Shown: positions 35,306 through 48,574, numbered from the stretch's first letter. The stretch is 64,000 nucleotides of DNA from Cryptomeria japonica (GCF_030272615.1 NC_081411.1:44529517-44593516), one strand, 5' to 3'. Notes: generated by a model from the sequence alone, not told the origin. Made by a program: numbers and translations.

Positions 35306-35529
35306 GGCATTGATGGCAACACTCATGAGAAAAATTTCAAGAATGTATCCAAAATTTGAAGTCCAAAAAGTTTCCCAAAAACTCTATCAAAAATTGTACT
35401 AGATGTATGCCCCAAAAATGTGTGTTGCTCCCCCTGAGCTGATGATGTCTTGTTCGGATCATTTTTCTCATCTCACTACTCCCCCTTTGACATCAATGAG
35501 AAAGGTTGTCATTTGCTTTCAGTGGAGTC

Positions 35530-38500
35530 CTACCTAAATTCTTGTAGTCGGTAGGTTACAATCTGAAAAATATCTGTCAAAACCGAATTTAAGTTGTTGG
35601 TGAATCTTTTGCTATCCTGTAATGCCTCTTGTGTTCTCTGCACTGTACCGGTGAGTATGTGCATTTTCTCTTCTAGTGTCTTGATTTTCAGAACCATAGC
35701 CTCAGAAATTTCTTTTCTCCAAGAAATGAGGTAATCTAGTTTAGGACCAAGTTTACATTTCAAGTCCTTTGCCTTATCCTTTATTCTTTCTTTATCCTTC
35801 TCTAATTTCTCAATTTTGTCTTCTTGATCTACAATTTTCTTTTCTATCTCCAAAAATGAATCTGATGTACCTATCAGATTGTCAGCAATATTATTAATCT
35901 CATCATGTGCTTTGCTAATTTCTTTGTCTAGGTCTTCTATTAGAATATTTGTTTTGCAGGTGTCTCTATACAATTTCTTGAAATAAAAAATTATCTCTCC
36001 AAGTTCCGATAAAAGGGTGTTCATTTTCTCCTTATTCTTCTGTGCAATTTCCTCAAAGAATTTCTCTTTTTCCTTAATCATTCTTTCCTTAAATGTGTCC
36101 TCATTTATTTGATCAATAGTCAAAAAGTTGTCGGTGATGAACTTGGACAATGTGTCTAGTTGACCTAAAGAATCCTTATTGTCAACAATGTACTTTGGTG
36201 CTATCAATTTAAGAATTGGAATGGTATTGTCAATAGCCTTATAGGCTTGTGCATTACATTCTATGATCTTCTTTATTGAATCTAATAAGACCTTTGTTAT
36301 ATTTGTAGGTCAGAATTCTGCCATAGATGATTGTCCAACTGTCTTCACAATAGCCATGCTACCGGTTGTAGTAATCACCTTGCTTGATTCAACCTCTAGT
36401 AGGTCATCCTGTGTTTGCATTTCTATAAGTAAAGGTTTGGGCTTTTTAGTTTTAGCCGGTGGCACTGTTTCTGTATGGACTTGTGTTTCAACCTATACCT
36501 ATTCCGGTTTCTTCATCTGTGTCTTAGAGGGTTTTTCAAAGCTCTCAACAGTCAGTTTCACAAGTGTGGCCTCTGTATGTACTTTTGATTTCTCTGTTTG
36601 TACCTTTGCACTGTCCACTACCGGTATCTCAGTAGATTTCTTTGTATTCTCTGCAGTCGGTATCTCTATTTCTGTTGGTTTTTCAATGCTTGCATTAACA
36701 GTATCAGTAACCGTTTTACTAACCCCAATCTCAATGTTATCAGCTTGTGTTCCAATTTCAACATTATCAGCCAGTTGCTTAGTAGCAACATCTTTCTTCC
36801 TTTCCTTAGTACTTTCTTTATCAACTACAATATTTACTTCCTGAGTGTCTATGTTCATAGTATACAAGATTTTAGATTTAGGATTTGTGTCTTCATGTGG
36901 AGTTTCCACATTCTCAGTAGCCGGTTGACTGTCAGTAGTATCTACCTGTGGAATCTCCAAAGGAGGTGGGGGCACATTGTTAGCTATTTTGAGGCTTGGA
37001 GGTCCACCTACCTTACCTTTTCCCTTATCTCTATCCTTTTGATGTACCCTGATGGTCTTAGGTCTATTTAATTCTTCCTCTTTTTCTTTTTCTACAAAGA
37101 ATATATCTCATCCATCTGTTGTTTCTTTTGTGACTTCTTTCACTCTGCCAGCCATTAGTGCTACATGCTAGTGAGCAGTGGAGAATATTGTCTGGTTTGC
37201 TTCACTGATTAGTTTATCTATTTCATCGGTTGAGTTAACTGGATGTACTACAAGTAATTTTTGAATCTTGATTTTCTTGTCCAGCTCAACGATGGCTAAC
37301 CTTCTATCTTCTAATCTCCTATATAGATCATTTGGTATTTCATCAACAACTTGCATTAAAAATTTCTTGTATATATCTAAGTGTAAAATTACACTATTCT
37401 TTATGCTTTCCTTATCATCTACAGACAGTGTGTTGTATATTTTGCTGTTGTTTTTCAATTTTCCATCTTCAGTTATTCGCTCAAGAGTTTATCCAGTGGA
37501 GTAATGTCTTACTTTACCTTCTTTTTCTTAGGAGTCAACTTTTTCGTTGGAATCCTTACTGCCTATTGTTTTTGCCTTGTTTTCCTAGGTGTAGGTGATG
37601 GTACCAGTGAGGGTTTCCTTTTTCTATCTACCCTTTTGAATACTATCGGTATATCACTTTCAGAGGAAGTTCCAACTGGTGAAAGATGAGCTTCCAGTTG
37701 AAGTCTTTCCGACTCATTTTCTTTGATGCCAATTTGTTTCAGTACATCTTCCTTAATTTCTTTTTCCTGTCTGCTTCCTTTCCTCACTGTTGCTTCAACT
37801 TTCTTCAGTCTTTTCTTTGACTGAATTCCACTCTCTATTGTTTCAGCATTGCCAAAGACTTCTTCAGTGGGTTCCTTGGGTGCTTCAAGGAGGGATTTTT
37901 CATAAGTTTCTATAATGTTATCATATGTTTCATAGCCCATTTCAGTTACCCAAATAGTTCTAGGGATAACTGCCTCCATCCATATTTCATCTTTCTTGAT
38001 TACAAAGCAAATTTCTTTCTGATATTTATCTACAATTGCTTGTGACAGTCTTATTCTGGTCTTCATTCTAACTTTTAAAGCTTGAAAATACTCATTTAAG
38101 TTTTTCTCCCTATTATCTCCCATGTTGTTCAGTAGTACCAATAATTGCTTTCCTATCGGTATGTCAAAACCAAAGTCTCTTGCACCAATACCGGGTACTT
38201 GTTTTGTGATGTACAACATTAAAAATACAAGTAAGTTTCTGAATCTAAAAGTTCCTTTCTTATCTCCTTTTATTTTCCCTAGATTATCTATCAATTCATC
38301 TTTAAGTCATTCGCACACATCTATTCTAGCATTGTTGTTAACCATGTCATATGCACTTTTAATACATAAGCTAGAAACCGAGTTCAACCTATTTGCATGT
38401 GTAGCTTTATAACCTAAGATCATACTGATAAATCTGACATTTATGTCCTTTACATCATTTACCCTTAGAGATCTTTTGTCAAAAGTTGCACCGGTTAGTT

Positions 38501-38987
38501 TTGTTATTGTGTCATTGGGGACCTTCTTTGTCCTGTCAGGCTTGCTACCAGTGGAAGGTAACCCTGTTACTGCCTTAACGGCTTCCTTGGTGATTTTGTG
38601 GATTGAATCCAACCAGAAGAATTCACCATAAACTCTGCTTAGAACAATCCTTATGATATCTTTGGGAAAATCTGGGACACTAAGGGTTTCAATGAAACCT
38701 AGGGTTTCCACAATCTTGTGTTCAGGTTTAACATTTCTAGATTCATCACAGATCACTATCTGATAAATATTCTTGATTTCATCATCACCTAATTCCTCTA
38801 TGTTACAATGAATGTAAATCCTAGGGTCTTTAACATATACTACTCCCTTAGGAATTTGAGAAAATGCACCTATGCTATCATCTTTCTTCGCAATTTTGGG
38901 AACTAGTTTGAAAACGGGTCTAGCGCATTTAATAACTTCAACAACAGTAGGGTTTGCAATAAATTCAAGAGTGGAGGAGGATGCCAT
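35530..38987 (-). pseudogene. Element E extra ORF, unknown function, about 1,150 residues
   Basis: Starts MASSSTLEFIANPTVVEVIK at 38987. The frame runs to 37563 with one TGA at 38307-38309, then shifts near 37490 and continues to 35530 with stops near 37168, 37107, 36499 and 36315. The first ~350 residues look globular (VLSRVYGEFFWLDSIHKIT, GYKATHANRLNSVSSLCIKS, VPGIGARDFGFDIPIGKQLL). A charged linker follows (basic RKRKPSLVPSPTPRKTRQ). Then comes a Glu/Thr/Lys-rich region (36975-36499), and the last 220 residues (36207-35530) are a strong coiled coil (ENIEKLEKDKERIKDKAKDL-like heptads). No protease, RT or transposase motif. SIRE/Maximus-type copia elements carry an extra ORF after pol; this could be a relative, but I do not recognise the family. 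Confidence 0.7.
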
Positions 38988-40505
38988 GATTATAAATACC
39001 TCAATTTGCCTTAAGGATGAATGCTTGGATGAATTGCTTCACTTCTTCGCTAAGGATGCCTTCGCTCGGGAAATTTTGCGCTCTCGAAGATTTGAATGCT
39101 CGGTGAAATGAAAATGGAGCCAAAACACTCGCTTTATAATGTTATTTTCAACAACTACCACATTTAATGCTTGTCGGTTAAGTCACAACTTAAACTTATC
39201 TGCTGGTATAGAAGTAGTTCAACTTCTTACCATCAATCGAGGGAATAATAGCATATTTTTTTATTATGTTGCTAAACCCCCAAAGGAATTTCCTTTAGTT
39301 AGATGAAGAGTCTCCTGTTAGTGGAGTGATACTTTGTTTTGCCGGTGGAGGAGTATTCCCATCAACATTCTGTCTGACTTTCTAATCCATTGTTTTGATA
39401 TTTCTTGTTGTATACACATAAAAATTGGCTATGAGCAATTAAATAAATATTTTATATTTATTTAATAATTATTCTTCTATTAAATAGTTAATTTGAAAAG
39501 ATTAATTTATTTAATTCATTTCATGTCTTTCTATTAATTAATATTTTATTAATTAATTCATCTACCTTATTCCTCTAATTAATTAAATATCTAATATTTA
39601 ATTATTTCCTCCAAGCAATTAAATATCTAATATTTAATAATTATTCTCCTATCCTATAGTCTCAAATATTAAATGATTTCCTAAATTATTTAATCTTTCT
39701 TTTCCAACTCACCCTCCATCTCCACTTCATCTTCCCTTTGCCAACTCATCAAACATATGGCTAAGGAAATTAATATTTCTTAAATATTAATTCATCATTT
39801 ATCTTCAACTTCCAAAATTAATGAAAAATGTGTATGTACACATATTTCATAACCATTTCCTATATTCTCTCCAACACTCCCTACATCTTAGGAAGGACTT
39901 GAGTCCACTTGTCCTACCATGCCTAAATCTTCTCTAACCATCCCTAGATTCTCTCAATCAGCAACTCAGTCAAGGTGAGATGAGTGACACTTGTCTTCTC
40001 CTTCCCCCTTTCTCTCAACCTTCGCTTTTGTTCACAGCCATCCAAATCTGCAGATCTGATCATGACTGTTGATCTGAGCCACTTCATCTAATCCTCTCAA
40101 GGTCTATAAAATCAAGAGCTTTAGTTGAGAGAGAGTTAGACTTCAAGAGACTGCAAGTGCATTTTGCAAGCCAATCTTATGCATCCGTGAGTTTTTGTAG
40201 CAAATATCATATAGAATTTTAGCATAATCATACAACATTTGCATATCATAGTATCAGTTAAATACAAGTTATCAGTCCATTCTTCATATGCCATCTTGGA
40301 AGCCAACAGTGCATTGTCTGAGAGTACAACCATCTGCAACCAGGAACAATGGAGTTAGGACACAATGAGACATAAGCCATGAAGGTAAAAATAGCATTTT
40401 TATTTCATATGTACTTCATGTAGTTTCATTGGTTGAATTTGGATTTTCTATATGCATTTCCATTTGTATTTTGTGAAACTAACTTATTACAGGTAACATT
40501 CTAAG
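38988..40505. other. Non-coding spacer of element E
   Basis: 1.5 kb between the extra ORF and gag, where pol would lie in a complete element. No pol remnant could be found in either strand. 39430-39870 is very AT-rich (many AATTAAATAT words). Confidence 0.65.
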
Positions 40506-41525
40506 GATGAAATTCAAGCTCACACACTTGCTTTACCTCTTCAACCTTTTCTTTACCTTTCAAGCTAGGACCTTTGTTATTTGTCGGTGGTGCCTTCTAC
40601 AAAATTTTGCAATATGTCCAATCTTGTTACAAGCATAACAAGTCACATTATTTTTCTGAATAGCTTTCCCATATCCTATGCCGGTTTGTGTTCTGCATTG
40701 ATTAGATAAGTGTCCAAATCTTCCACAAACATAACATCTTACATTCATTTTGCAATTTTTTGAATTATGACCAATTTTGTTGCACTTAGAACATTGACCG
40801 GTGGGTGTATTAGTGTTCTAATAGTTTCTAGATCTACATTGATTTTCACTATGACCATACTTGTTGTAGTTGAAAAATTTCCCATTAAATTTGTAAGCAT
40901 TAGGTTGTCTTACCGGTTTTCTATGATCATGATTGTTTGCAGTACCAGAGCTTTCACCAACTTCAAAGCCAAGGCCATTTGTGTCTCCATTAGGTTTCTG
41001 GTTTTTCAGCAAGTCATCAAGTTCTTTTGAGCTTTTCTTGAATTTCTCCTTGTGTTGATTTGCAACAGCCAGTTTTCTTTCCAAGATTCCTTTCTGTCTC
41101 ATGAGTTCATTTGTGTCATTTTGTGTATGCATCAAATTTGTCTTCAACATATCATTTTCATGACTAAGTCTTGTGTTTTCATTTCCAGCATAATTCAGTC
41201 TTCTAACCAAGTCATCTTCATTCTTCTTTCTATCTTCAATTTCTTTACAAAATCTCATAGTCATATCTTGCATCTCATTCTTCATTGTAGTGTTTTCTTG
41301 TCTCAACTTGTTCACTAGATCATTAAGAGTTTCCTTTTCATCATCACTGTTCTGCATCTTTTCATAAAGTTCTCTTCTCTTATTCCTTGCAATAGTAAGG
41401 TTTTCTTGAAGTCCTTGAATAATATCATGTGCAGCCTTCAGATCATCTTCAAGTTTGATACTTTTCACTTTTTCTGCATCATAGTCTGAAAGAGCTATTT
41501 CCAATTGCTTCATTAGGTTTTCCAT
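40506..41525 (-). pseudogene. Element E truncated gag (coiled coil and CCHC knuckles)
   Basis: The first ATG after the primer site is at 41525 (MENLMKQLEIALSDYDAEKV). About 180 residues of coiled coil (LEDDLKAAHDIIQGLQENLT) lead into a basic linker. Then follow one degenerate knuckle (FNYNKYGHSENQC) and three intact ones: CSKCNKIGHNSKNC, CYVCGRFGHLSNQC and CYACNKIGHIAKFC. A TAG at 40818-40820 and a frame change near 40600 interrupt it; the tail KEKVEEVKQVCELEFHP ends about 40506. The usual N-terminal gag (UBN2-type) domain is missing: coding begins only 57 bases after the primer site. Probably only RNA-binding capacity was left. Confidence 0.85.
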
Positions 41526-41582
41526 CTCTACCGGTGTCAATATCTTCCTCAAGTTGTTAGGCTTTTGAAAATAGAGGACCAA

Positions 41583-41594
41583 GCTCTAATACCA
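41583..41594 (-). other. Primer binding site of element E
   Basis: Minus-strand TGGTATTAGAGC, one base different from the initiator-Met site TGGTATCAGAGC, two bases inside the LTR. Confidence 0.88.
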
Positions 41595-41596
41595 AT

Positions 41597-42355
41597 TGTT
41601 AGGATTCCCAAAGATACTAAGACAGGGGGTGAATCAGTATCTGACCAGTTATAAGACTTTCTGAACTTATAACATGAAAAGCATATCAAAACTGTGTATC
41701 GGTAAACTAAAATTAATGTAGCAAGTAAGAACAATAACGATAACATAAGAAGCACACCATAACACAATATTTTAACGAGGAAACCCGATGTGGGAAAAAC
41801 CTCGGTGGGATTTGTGACCCATAATATTCACTTACTGGCTAATAAGGGAATATTACTATTTACAAGAGGGGCCTGCACATGCAGGAAGGCCAAGTGCCTA
41901 GAGTTCACTACTCAATTACAAAAGGAAGCCACACTGACTTACAAAAATGGATTATACAAATCCAATGTCTTGTACTGCTTCAAATTAGCATCTGCTATGC
42001 CAGATCTAGTATCGATTTAAGTTCTGCTACATACAAAAACCCTTAACCAATAATTTGCATATTAGGTCTGCTACCTTCTAATTATTTTTTGCATCTTATC
42101 TCTCTAAATGATCTACAATAATCTCTTATATATAAGAGTCATTTTACAATCCGCCATGTCGGCTTTACAAAAGTTTTTACAATTAATTATAAAATGCATT
42201 TACACAAAAATTGTTGTCGGCCAGGGTGCCGGTATTCTTCTTTTCAGTGTCGGTGCTTGTGTCTGCCTGCCGGTATCACATGATTGCAAGGTTGCCATCA
42301 ATGACAATACCTTCAATCACCTACAATTTCTTATTGGAGTGTGCATTTGCCAACA
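41597..42355 (-). repeat. 5' LTR of element E (right copy)
   Basis: 759 bp, TGTTAGGATTCCCAAAG to TTTGCCAACA, paired with 34499-35293. Confidence 0.95.
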
Positions 42356-45300
42356 ATATGATGTCCTACGACCCCTTAGGACACCATATGACCCCTTAAG
42401 ACACCATATTTGGTCATTATGGGTCATATTGTGTCATATGACCCCTTTAAGATGTCATATGACCCCTTAGGACACCATATGACCCCTAATGACACCATAT
42501 TGGGTCGATTTTGGTCATATTGTGTCCTAAGTGGTCATATTGTGTCTTACGACCCCTTAGGACAATATATGACCCATAACGACACAATTTGGTGTCTTAA
42601 GGGGTCATATGGTGTCCCAAGACACCATATGACCCCTATGGACACCATATGACCCCTAACGACATCATATGGTGTCATAAGGGGTCATATGTTGTCCTTA
42701 GGGGTCATATGGTGTCCCATGAACCCTTATTACCTCTTAGGACACCATATGACCCCTAATGACACCATATTGGGTCACTTTGGGTCATATTGTATCCTAC
42801 GACTCCTTAGGACACCATATGACCCCTAACGACACAATTTGGTGTCTTAAGGGGTCCTATGGTGTCTATAGAGGTCATATGGTGTCCTACGACCCCTTAG
42901 GACACCATATGACCCCTTAGGACACCATATTTGGTCGTTATGGGTCATATTGTGTCCTAGTGGGTCAAATTGTGTCATATAACCCCTTTAAGACATCATA
43001 TGACCCCTTAGGATACCATATGACCCCTAAAGACACCATATTGGGTCACTTTGGGTTATATTGTGTCCTAAGGGGTCATATTGTGTCTTACGACCCCTTA
43101 GGACAATATATGACCCATAACGATACAATTTGGAGTCTTAAGGGGTCATATGGTGTCCCAAGACACCATATGACCCCTATGGACACCATATGACCCCTAA
43201 TGACACCATATGGTGTCATAAGGGGTCGTATGTTGTCCTTAGGGGTCATATGGTGTCTCATGAACCCTTATGACCTTTTAGGACACCATATGACCCCTAA
43301 TGACACCATATTGTGTCACTTTGGGTCATATTGTGTGGACCCCTTAGGACACCATAGGACCCCTAACGACACAATTTGGTGGCTTAAGGGGTCCTATGGT
43401 GTCCATAGGGGTCATATGGTGTCACCATATGACCCCTTAAGACACGATATTTGGTCATTATGGGTCATATTGTGTCCTAGTGGGTCATATTATGTCATAT
43501 GACCCCTTTAAGACATCATATGACCCCTTAGGACACCATATGACCCCTAATGACACCATATTGGGCTGCTTTGGGTCATATTATGTCCTAAGGGGTCATA
43601 TTGTGTCTTACGACCCCTTAGGACAACATATGACCCATAACAACACAATTTGGTATCTTAAGGGGTCATATGGTGTCCGAGGACACCATATGATGCGTAT
43701 GGACACCATATGACCCCTAATGACACCATATGGTGTCATAAGGGGCCGTGTGTTGTCCTTAGGGGTCATATGGTGTCCCATGAACCCTTATGACCCCTTA
43801 GGACACCATATGACCCCTAATGACACCATATTGGGTCGCTTTTGGTCATATTGTGTCCTAAAGGGTCATATTGTGTCCTACGACCCCTTAGGACACCATA
43901 TGACCCATAACGATGTGATCTGGTGTCTTAAGGGGTCCTATGGTGTTCATAGGGGTTATATGGTGTCGTACAACCCCTTAAGACACCATATTTGGTTGTT
44001 ATGGGTCATATTGTGTCCTAGTGGGTCATATTGTGTCATATAACCCCTTTAAGACATCATATGACCCCTTAGGACACCATATGACCCCTAATGACACCAT
44101 ATTGGGTCTCTTTGGGTCATCTTGTGTCCTAAGGGGTCATATTATGTCTTACGACCCTTTAGGACAGCATATGACCCATAACGACACAATTTGGTGTCTT
44201 AAGGGGTCATATGGTGTCCCAGGACACCATATGACCCCTATGGACACCATATGACCCCTAACGACACCATATGGTGTCATATGTTGTCCTTAGGGGTCAT
44301 ATGGTGTCCCATGAACCCTTATGACCCCTTAGGACACCATATAACCTGTTACAACACCAAATTGGGTTGCTTTGGGTCCTATGGTGTCCTAAGGGGTCAT
44401 ATTGTGTCCTATGACCCCTTAGGACACCATATGACCCCTAGCGACACCATATGGTGTCATAAAGGGTCCTATGGTGTCCATAGGGGTCATATGGTGTCCT
44501 AGGACCCCTTAGGACACCATATGACCCCTTAAGACACCATATTTGGTCGTTATGGGTCATATTGTGTCCTAGTGGGTCATGTTGTGTCATATGACCCCTT
44601 TAAGACATCATATGACCCCTTAGGACACCATATGACCCCTAATGACACCATATTGGGTCACTTTGGGTCATAATTTTCCCTAAGGGGTCATATTGTGTCT
44701 TATGACCCCTTAGGACAACATATGACCCATAACGACACAATTTGGTGTCTTAAGGGGTCATATGGTGTCCTAGGACACCATATGACCCCTAACGACACCA
44801 TATGCTGTCATAAGGGGTCGTATGTTGTCCCTAGGGGTCATATGGTGTCCCATGAACCCTTATGATCCCTTAGGAGACCATACGACCTATTATGACACCA
44901 TATTGGGTCACTTTGGGTCATATTGTGTCTTAAGGGGTCATATTGTGTCCTACGACCCCTTAGGACAACATATGACCCCTTAAGACACTATATTTGGTCA
45001 TTATGGGTCATATTGTGTCTTAGTGGGTCATATTGTGTCATATGACCCCTTTAAGACATCATATGACCCCTTAGGACACCACATGACCTCTAATGACATG
45101 ATATTGGGTCTCTTTAGGTCATATTGTGTTCTAAGAAGTCATATTGTGTCTTATGACCCCTTAGGATAACATATGACCCATAACGACACAATTTTGTGTC
45201 TTAAGGGGTCATATGGTGTCCTAGGACACCATATGATGCCTATGGACATGATATGACCCCTAATGACACCATATGGTGTCATAAGGGGTTGTATATTGTC

Positions 45301-45400
45301 CTCAGGGATCATATGGTGTCCCATGAACCCTTATGACCCCTTAAGACACCATACGACCCATTATGACACCATATTGGGTTGATTTGGGTCCTATGGTGTC
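42356..45400. repeat. Palindromic CATATG satellite with ~540 bp higher-order repeat
   Basis: 3 kb built from a ~20-base word, GACACCATATGACCCCTTAG, and its reverse complement, alternating along the array. Variant words recur in a fixed order, giving a higher-order unit. The landmark TGTGTCATATGACCCC (or close variants) starts near 42430, 42971, 43491, 44032, 44583 and 45034, so spacings are 541, 520, 541, 551 and 451. Open frames of 70-110 codons across it are a by-product of a stop-poor repeat and are not genes. Confidence 0.95.
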
Positions 45401-45620
45401 TTAATCTCTCTCTCTCCCCCTCTCCCCTAATATCTCTCTCTCTCCCCTAATCTCTCTCTCCCTCTCCTTCTATCTCTCTCTCTCTCCCCTAATCTCTCTT
45501 TAGCTCTCTCTCTCCCTTCCTCCTCCCCATCTATGTCTGTCTCTCCCATAATCTCTCTCTCTCTCTCTCTCTCCGCTAATCTCTTTATCTCTCTCTCCCT
45601 TCCGTCCCCTTCCTCCCTCT

Positions 45621-45671
<51 letters not shown>

Positions 45672-45673
45672 CC
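45401..45673 (+). repeat. (CT)n microsatellite
   Basis: CT array with CTCCCCTAAT and CCCTTCC interruptions, in inverted orientation to the GA array at 34377-34490. Confidence 0.95.
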
Positions 45674-48574
45674 TAATATCATATACTAATTTATTTATAA
45701 ATTAATATATTAATAAACATTAGATTAATTATGGGCAAATTTAGTTAGAGAATTTACTGATTAAAATCGGATATCCGATTTTTGTAGTCAAATTTTCAAA
45801 TTTCAAATTTCGGCTCGGGAATGCTTTGGTATTTGGCTTGGAAGTGATAAGCCTAGAAAGTCAACTGAAAAAATGTGTTTTTCAGTATTCTTTGATTTTC
45901 CAGACTTTACACTGGTGGCTGACGACATTTTTTGTAGCTAAAATTGATAAAATGAAAAGGGTTTTTTAAGGACGTTCCCAGATTTCCAACAATATAAGGC
46001 TTGTCTTATTTCGACTTTAATAAATAATTATTATTTATTTTCTAATTGAATTTTGACAATAGTCCTGATTGATATACTGATTGAAAAACACTCATAACTT
46101 TCAAACGGTATAACATTTTTTGAATCTGAAACATTCATCACATCCTATTCTTCGTCTACTATAGGGAAAAATTTAAAAAAATCAAATTTCATAAGGTTTT
46201 GACCAAGTTAAGGTGGTCAGACGTAGGTGTTTTTGAATTTCTGAAAACTTGTAGTAAAAAATTCATAAATAATTATTTACTTTATAAAAAATTAACAAAA
46301 ATATGTGTCACATCCGGACATGAGTCTAATACTTATATTATAAATATTATAAAAAAATATTATGATTTGATTGTGATTAGGGTGGTCAGACATATGTCTA
46401 CTTCTTATATTTTTCTTGAAATTTTAGTACCACTGCATTGAAATTTGAAATTTTCATCAAATAGGATTTTCTTTTTCCAAAAAAAAACTAGTAGCTTAGA
46501 AACTACATTCAGTTTTCTATATATTTTCTTGTTACATATTTTAAAAATAATGTTCACAACTTATTCAAATTTTCATGTCAAGTTGCATAACTCTGATTTT
46601 CTAAAATTTCATTGCCACTTAAGGGCCTGTTTTGGCACACCATGATTCTGCACATACCCTATTTAGTTATGTTGGGTTTTAGCTAGTCTGGTTGGTTTAT
46701 CTTACTTCGATCACATTCTTTTGGTTTGGGCTTTCTTTGGAGGTTGTGTTTGGGTTATGTTATGGGTCTCACCTTGGTGTGTCTAGATCCACAATGTGCA
46801 ATGTGCATTGTAAGATGTTTTGGGGCTAACTGTTTGTTGAGTTCAGTTATTTTCTACGCGTTACATTTTGTATCGACTTTGGAGTATGTGTTAGCGTGCG
46901 AGGTTTGTTGGAATCAACTTTGAAAGATATGTTGTGGTGTGTTTAGGTCCCTTTTACCTCCTGGAGTATACCTCAATAAATGTTATAGTAGCCAAATTTA
47001 TGTAATATTGTATATTCTATTTGTGCCCAATCTAATTGAGGGTTTCAATGAATGACCTTGTATATATAGATTTGTGGATGTATGAGTTGATTTATGGAAT
47101 GTGTGTGAATTAATGTGAAGTGGATGTGATTGATGTGCAAGAAGATTTGGTTTAATAAATGTGTGAAAGTCAGTTATAAAGAGCTTTGATGATGACATCT
47201 TTAGTGTGATAGTGTTATGCTCAATAGCGGTTTATGCCAGATGTGTTTGCCATGATATTTATTGCTTGACATAGTGGCTCAAGGATAATTTCATGATTAG
47301 GAGATCTTTTCCATTTCAATTCATCTATTCCATTTACTGTTGGAAGACAATGTGTCCCTCTTTGTAGCTTGTGTAGTTCTTTATATCTTATCTTGAGGCA
47401 GTGAGTCTCAATAATGCAAGTATCTTGTATCTTTCCCCAAAGATTTGTGTATTAGATTGCAAATCCAATCAGGTGCAATGAGCTCCTTGACTTTGAGTGA
47501 TGCAAGAGAATCTCTAGTTCTTGGCAATCTTGTATCAACCAAAAAAATATTTCTTTATGTTTGCAGTTTCAACATTTCTTTCTGTATTTCCTAGATTTGG
47601 CTCACTAGAATTTGCGGAGTTGGATTTTGCTTGAAGACTTGAGCATGATCTTTCTTATTCTCAAACTATGGAGCATTTGGATCATTTTCCGGCAAGTTAT
47701 CGCTATTGGTTTTCGAGACAATTTTTTTGTTACCGGTTGCCTAGACCTATTTGCATTGATGATCTACCAGATCCTTTTTGTATCTTGCGGAGCCTTGAGC
47801 ATTGATTTCATTGTTCCTTGGCATGTGGCCCACCTTCCCTTTGATTCTCACTTCATCCTTTGGATTTTCTGGAGGAATTTCTTTAGCAGAGGATGACCTT
47901 GTTGCTTTTACACGTTAGGTCTTGTTCTTCGGGTTTTGATCCCTTTCTGTGTTGATCGGGTCCCCTTGGATCATATAAATCATTGTAATAGAGAATTAGA
48001 ATGTATCTAAGAATTTAGACATAACATATAAGTTAAATCTTAAGTTTGAGGTCCCGGTTGTGATCTGTTTTGTATTTTGAGCATGTTTTAGTAGGCCTGT
48101 GAGCCAGTTTTTGTAACCCAATTGTTACCAATTGGTTGTAATCAGTTTTCATGATATAATTCAATCTATTCTGCATTGCCTCCATCATATCCTTGTGTTT
48201 CCATTGTTCTTACTCTTGCTGACCAGTCTAGACTAATCTCCTTGAGGTCCCTCCTAACCGATGACTGCAACATTGAGCCTAAAAGCATTGTAATAAGTTA
48301 TATTCATATTGTGAGTGTAATTCTCACTATGGTTTTTTCCTGCATAGGTTTTCCATGTAAATATGGTGTTTATGCATTTGTTATGCTTTGTGCTTTCATG
48401 TTTCATATTTCAACTAATAAGTTAATTGTGGTTTGAAGCTTAAAAGTTTAGAAGTTAAATATTTTTGAAATTTGAACTGATTCGCCCCCCACCTACCCAC
48501 CTCGCCCTTCACAGTCCCATGGTGTGTTCAAAAAATTGTTGAAGGGTGAAATACAACAACTTATTATTGTTGAA
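45674..48574. other. AT-rich intergenic or decayed repeat DNA
   Basis: No gene supported. 45751-45784 is the right arm of the inverted repeat. 46600-46660 (ACTTAAGGGCCTGTTTTGGC, then CACATACCC) resembles 50279-50325. 46700-48480 has an uneven base mix and short open frames (such as 47612-47896) without domains. 48486-48510 is a C-rich patch. Confidence 0.6.

Larger units (their letters stand above)
34499..42355 (-). mobile_element. Element E: non-autonomous copia-type LTR retrotransposon
   Basis: Minus-strand element with LTRs 34499-35293 and 41597-42355 and a 5 bp target duplication ATATG (34494-34498 and 42356-42360). It has an initiator-Met-like primer site and a polypurine tract. The interior holds a gag remnant (coiled coil plus CCHC knuckles) and a large extra ORF, but no protease, integrase, RT or RNase H. 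It is inserted at the edge of the CATATG satellite, using the ATATG of a satellite unit as target. Confidence 0.93.

Noticed and set aside
39430-39870. Possible solo LTR inside element E
   Set aside because: AT-rich, but no TG...CA ends or target duplication could be found.
42410-44502. Series of 77-107 codon frames with repeating peptides (such as SYDPLGHHMTPNDTI)
   Set aside because: They are translations of the satellite. The word is stop-poor in one frame; there is no other sign of coding.
42356-45400. CRISPR-like array
   Set aside because: Repeats are contiguous, vary in both orientations and have no unique spacers; this is a plant satellite.
47612-47896. 94-codon hydrophobic frame
   Set aside because: No start context, domain or partner exon; composition explains the hydrophobicity (T-rich strand).
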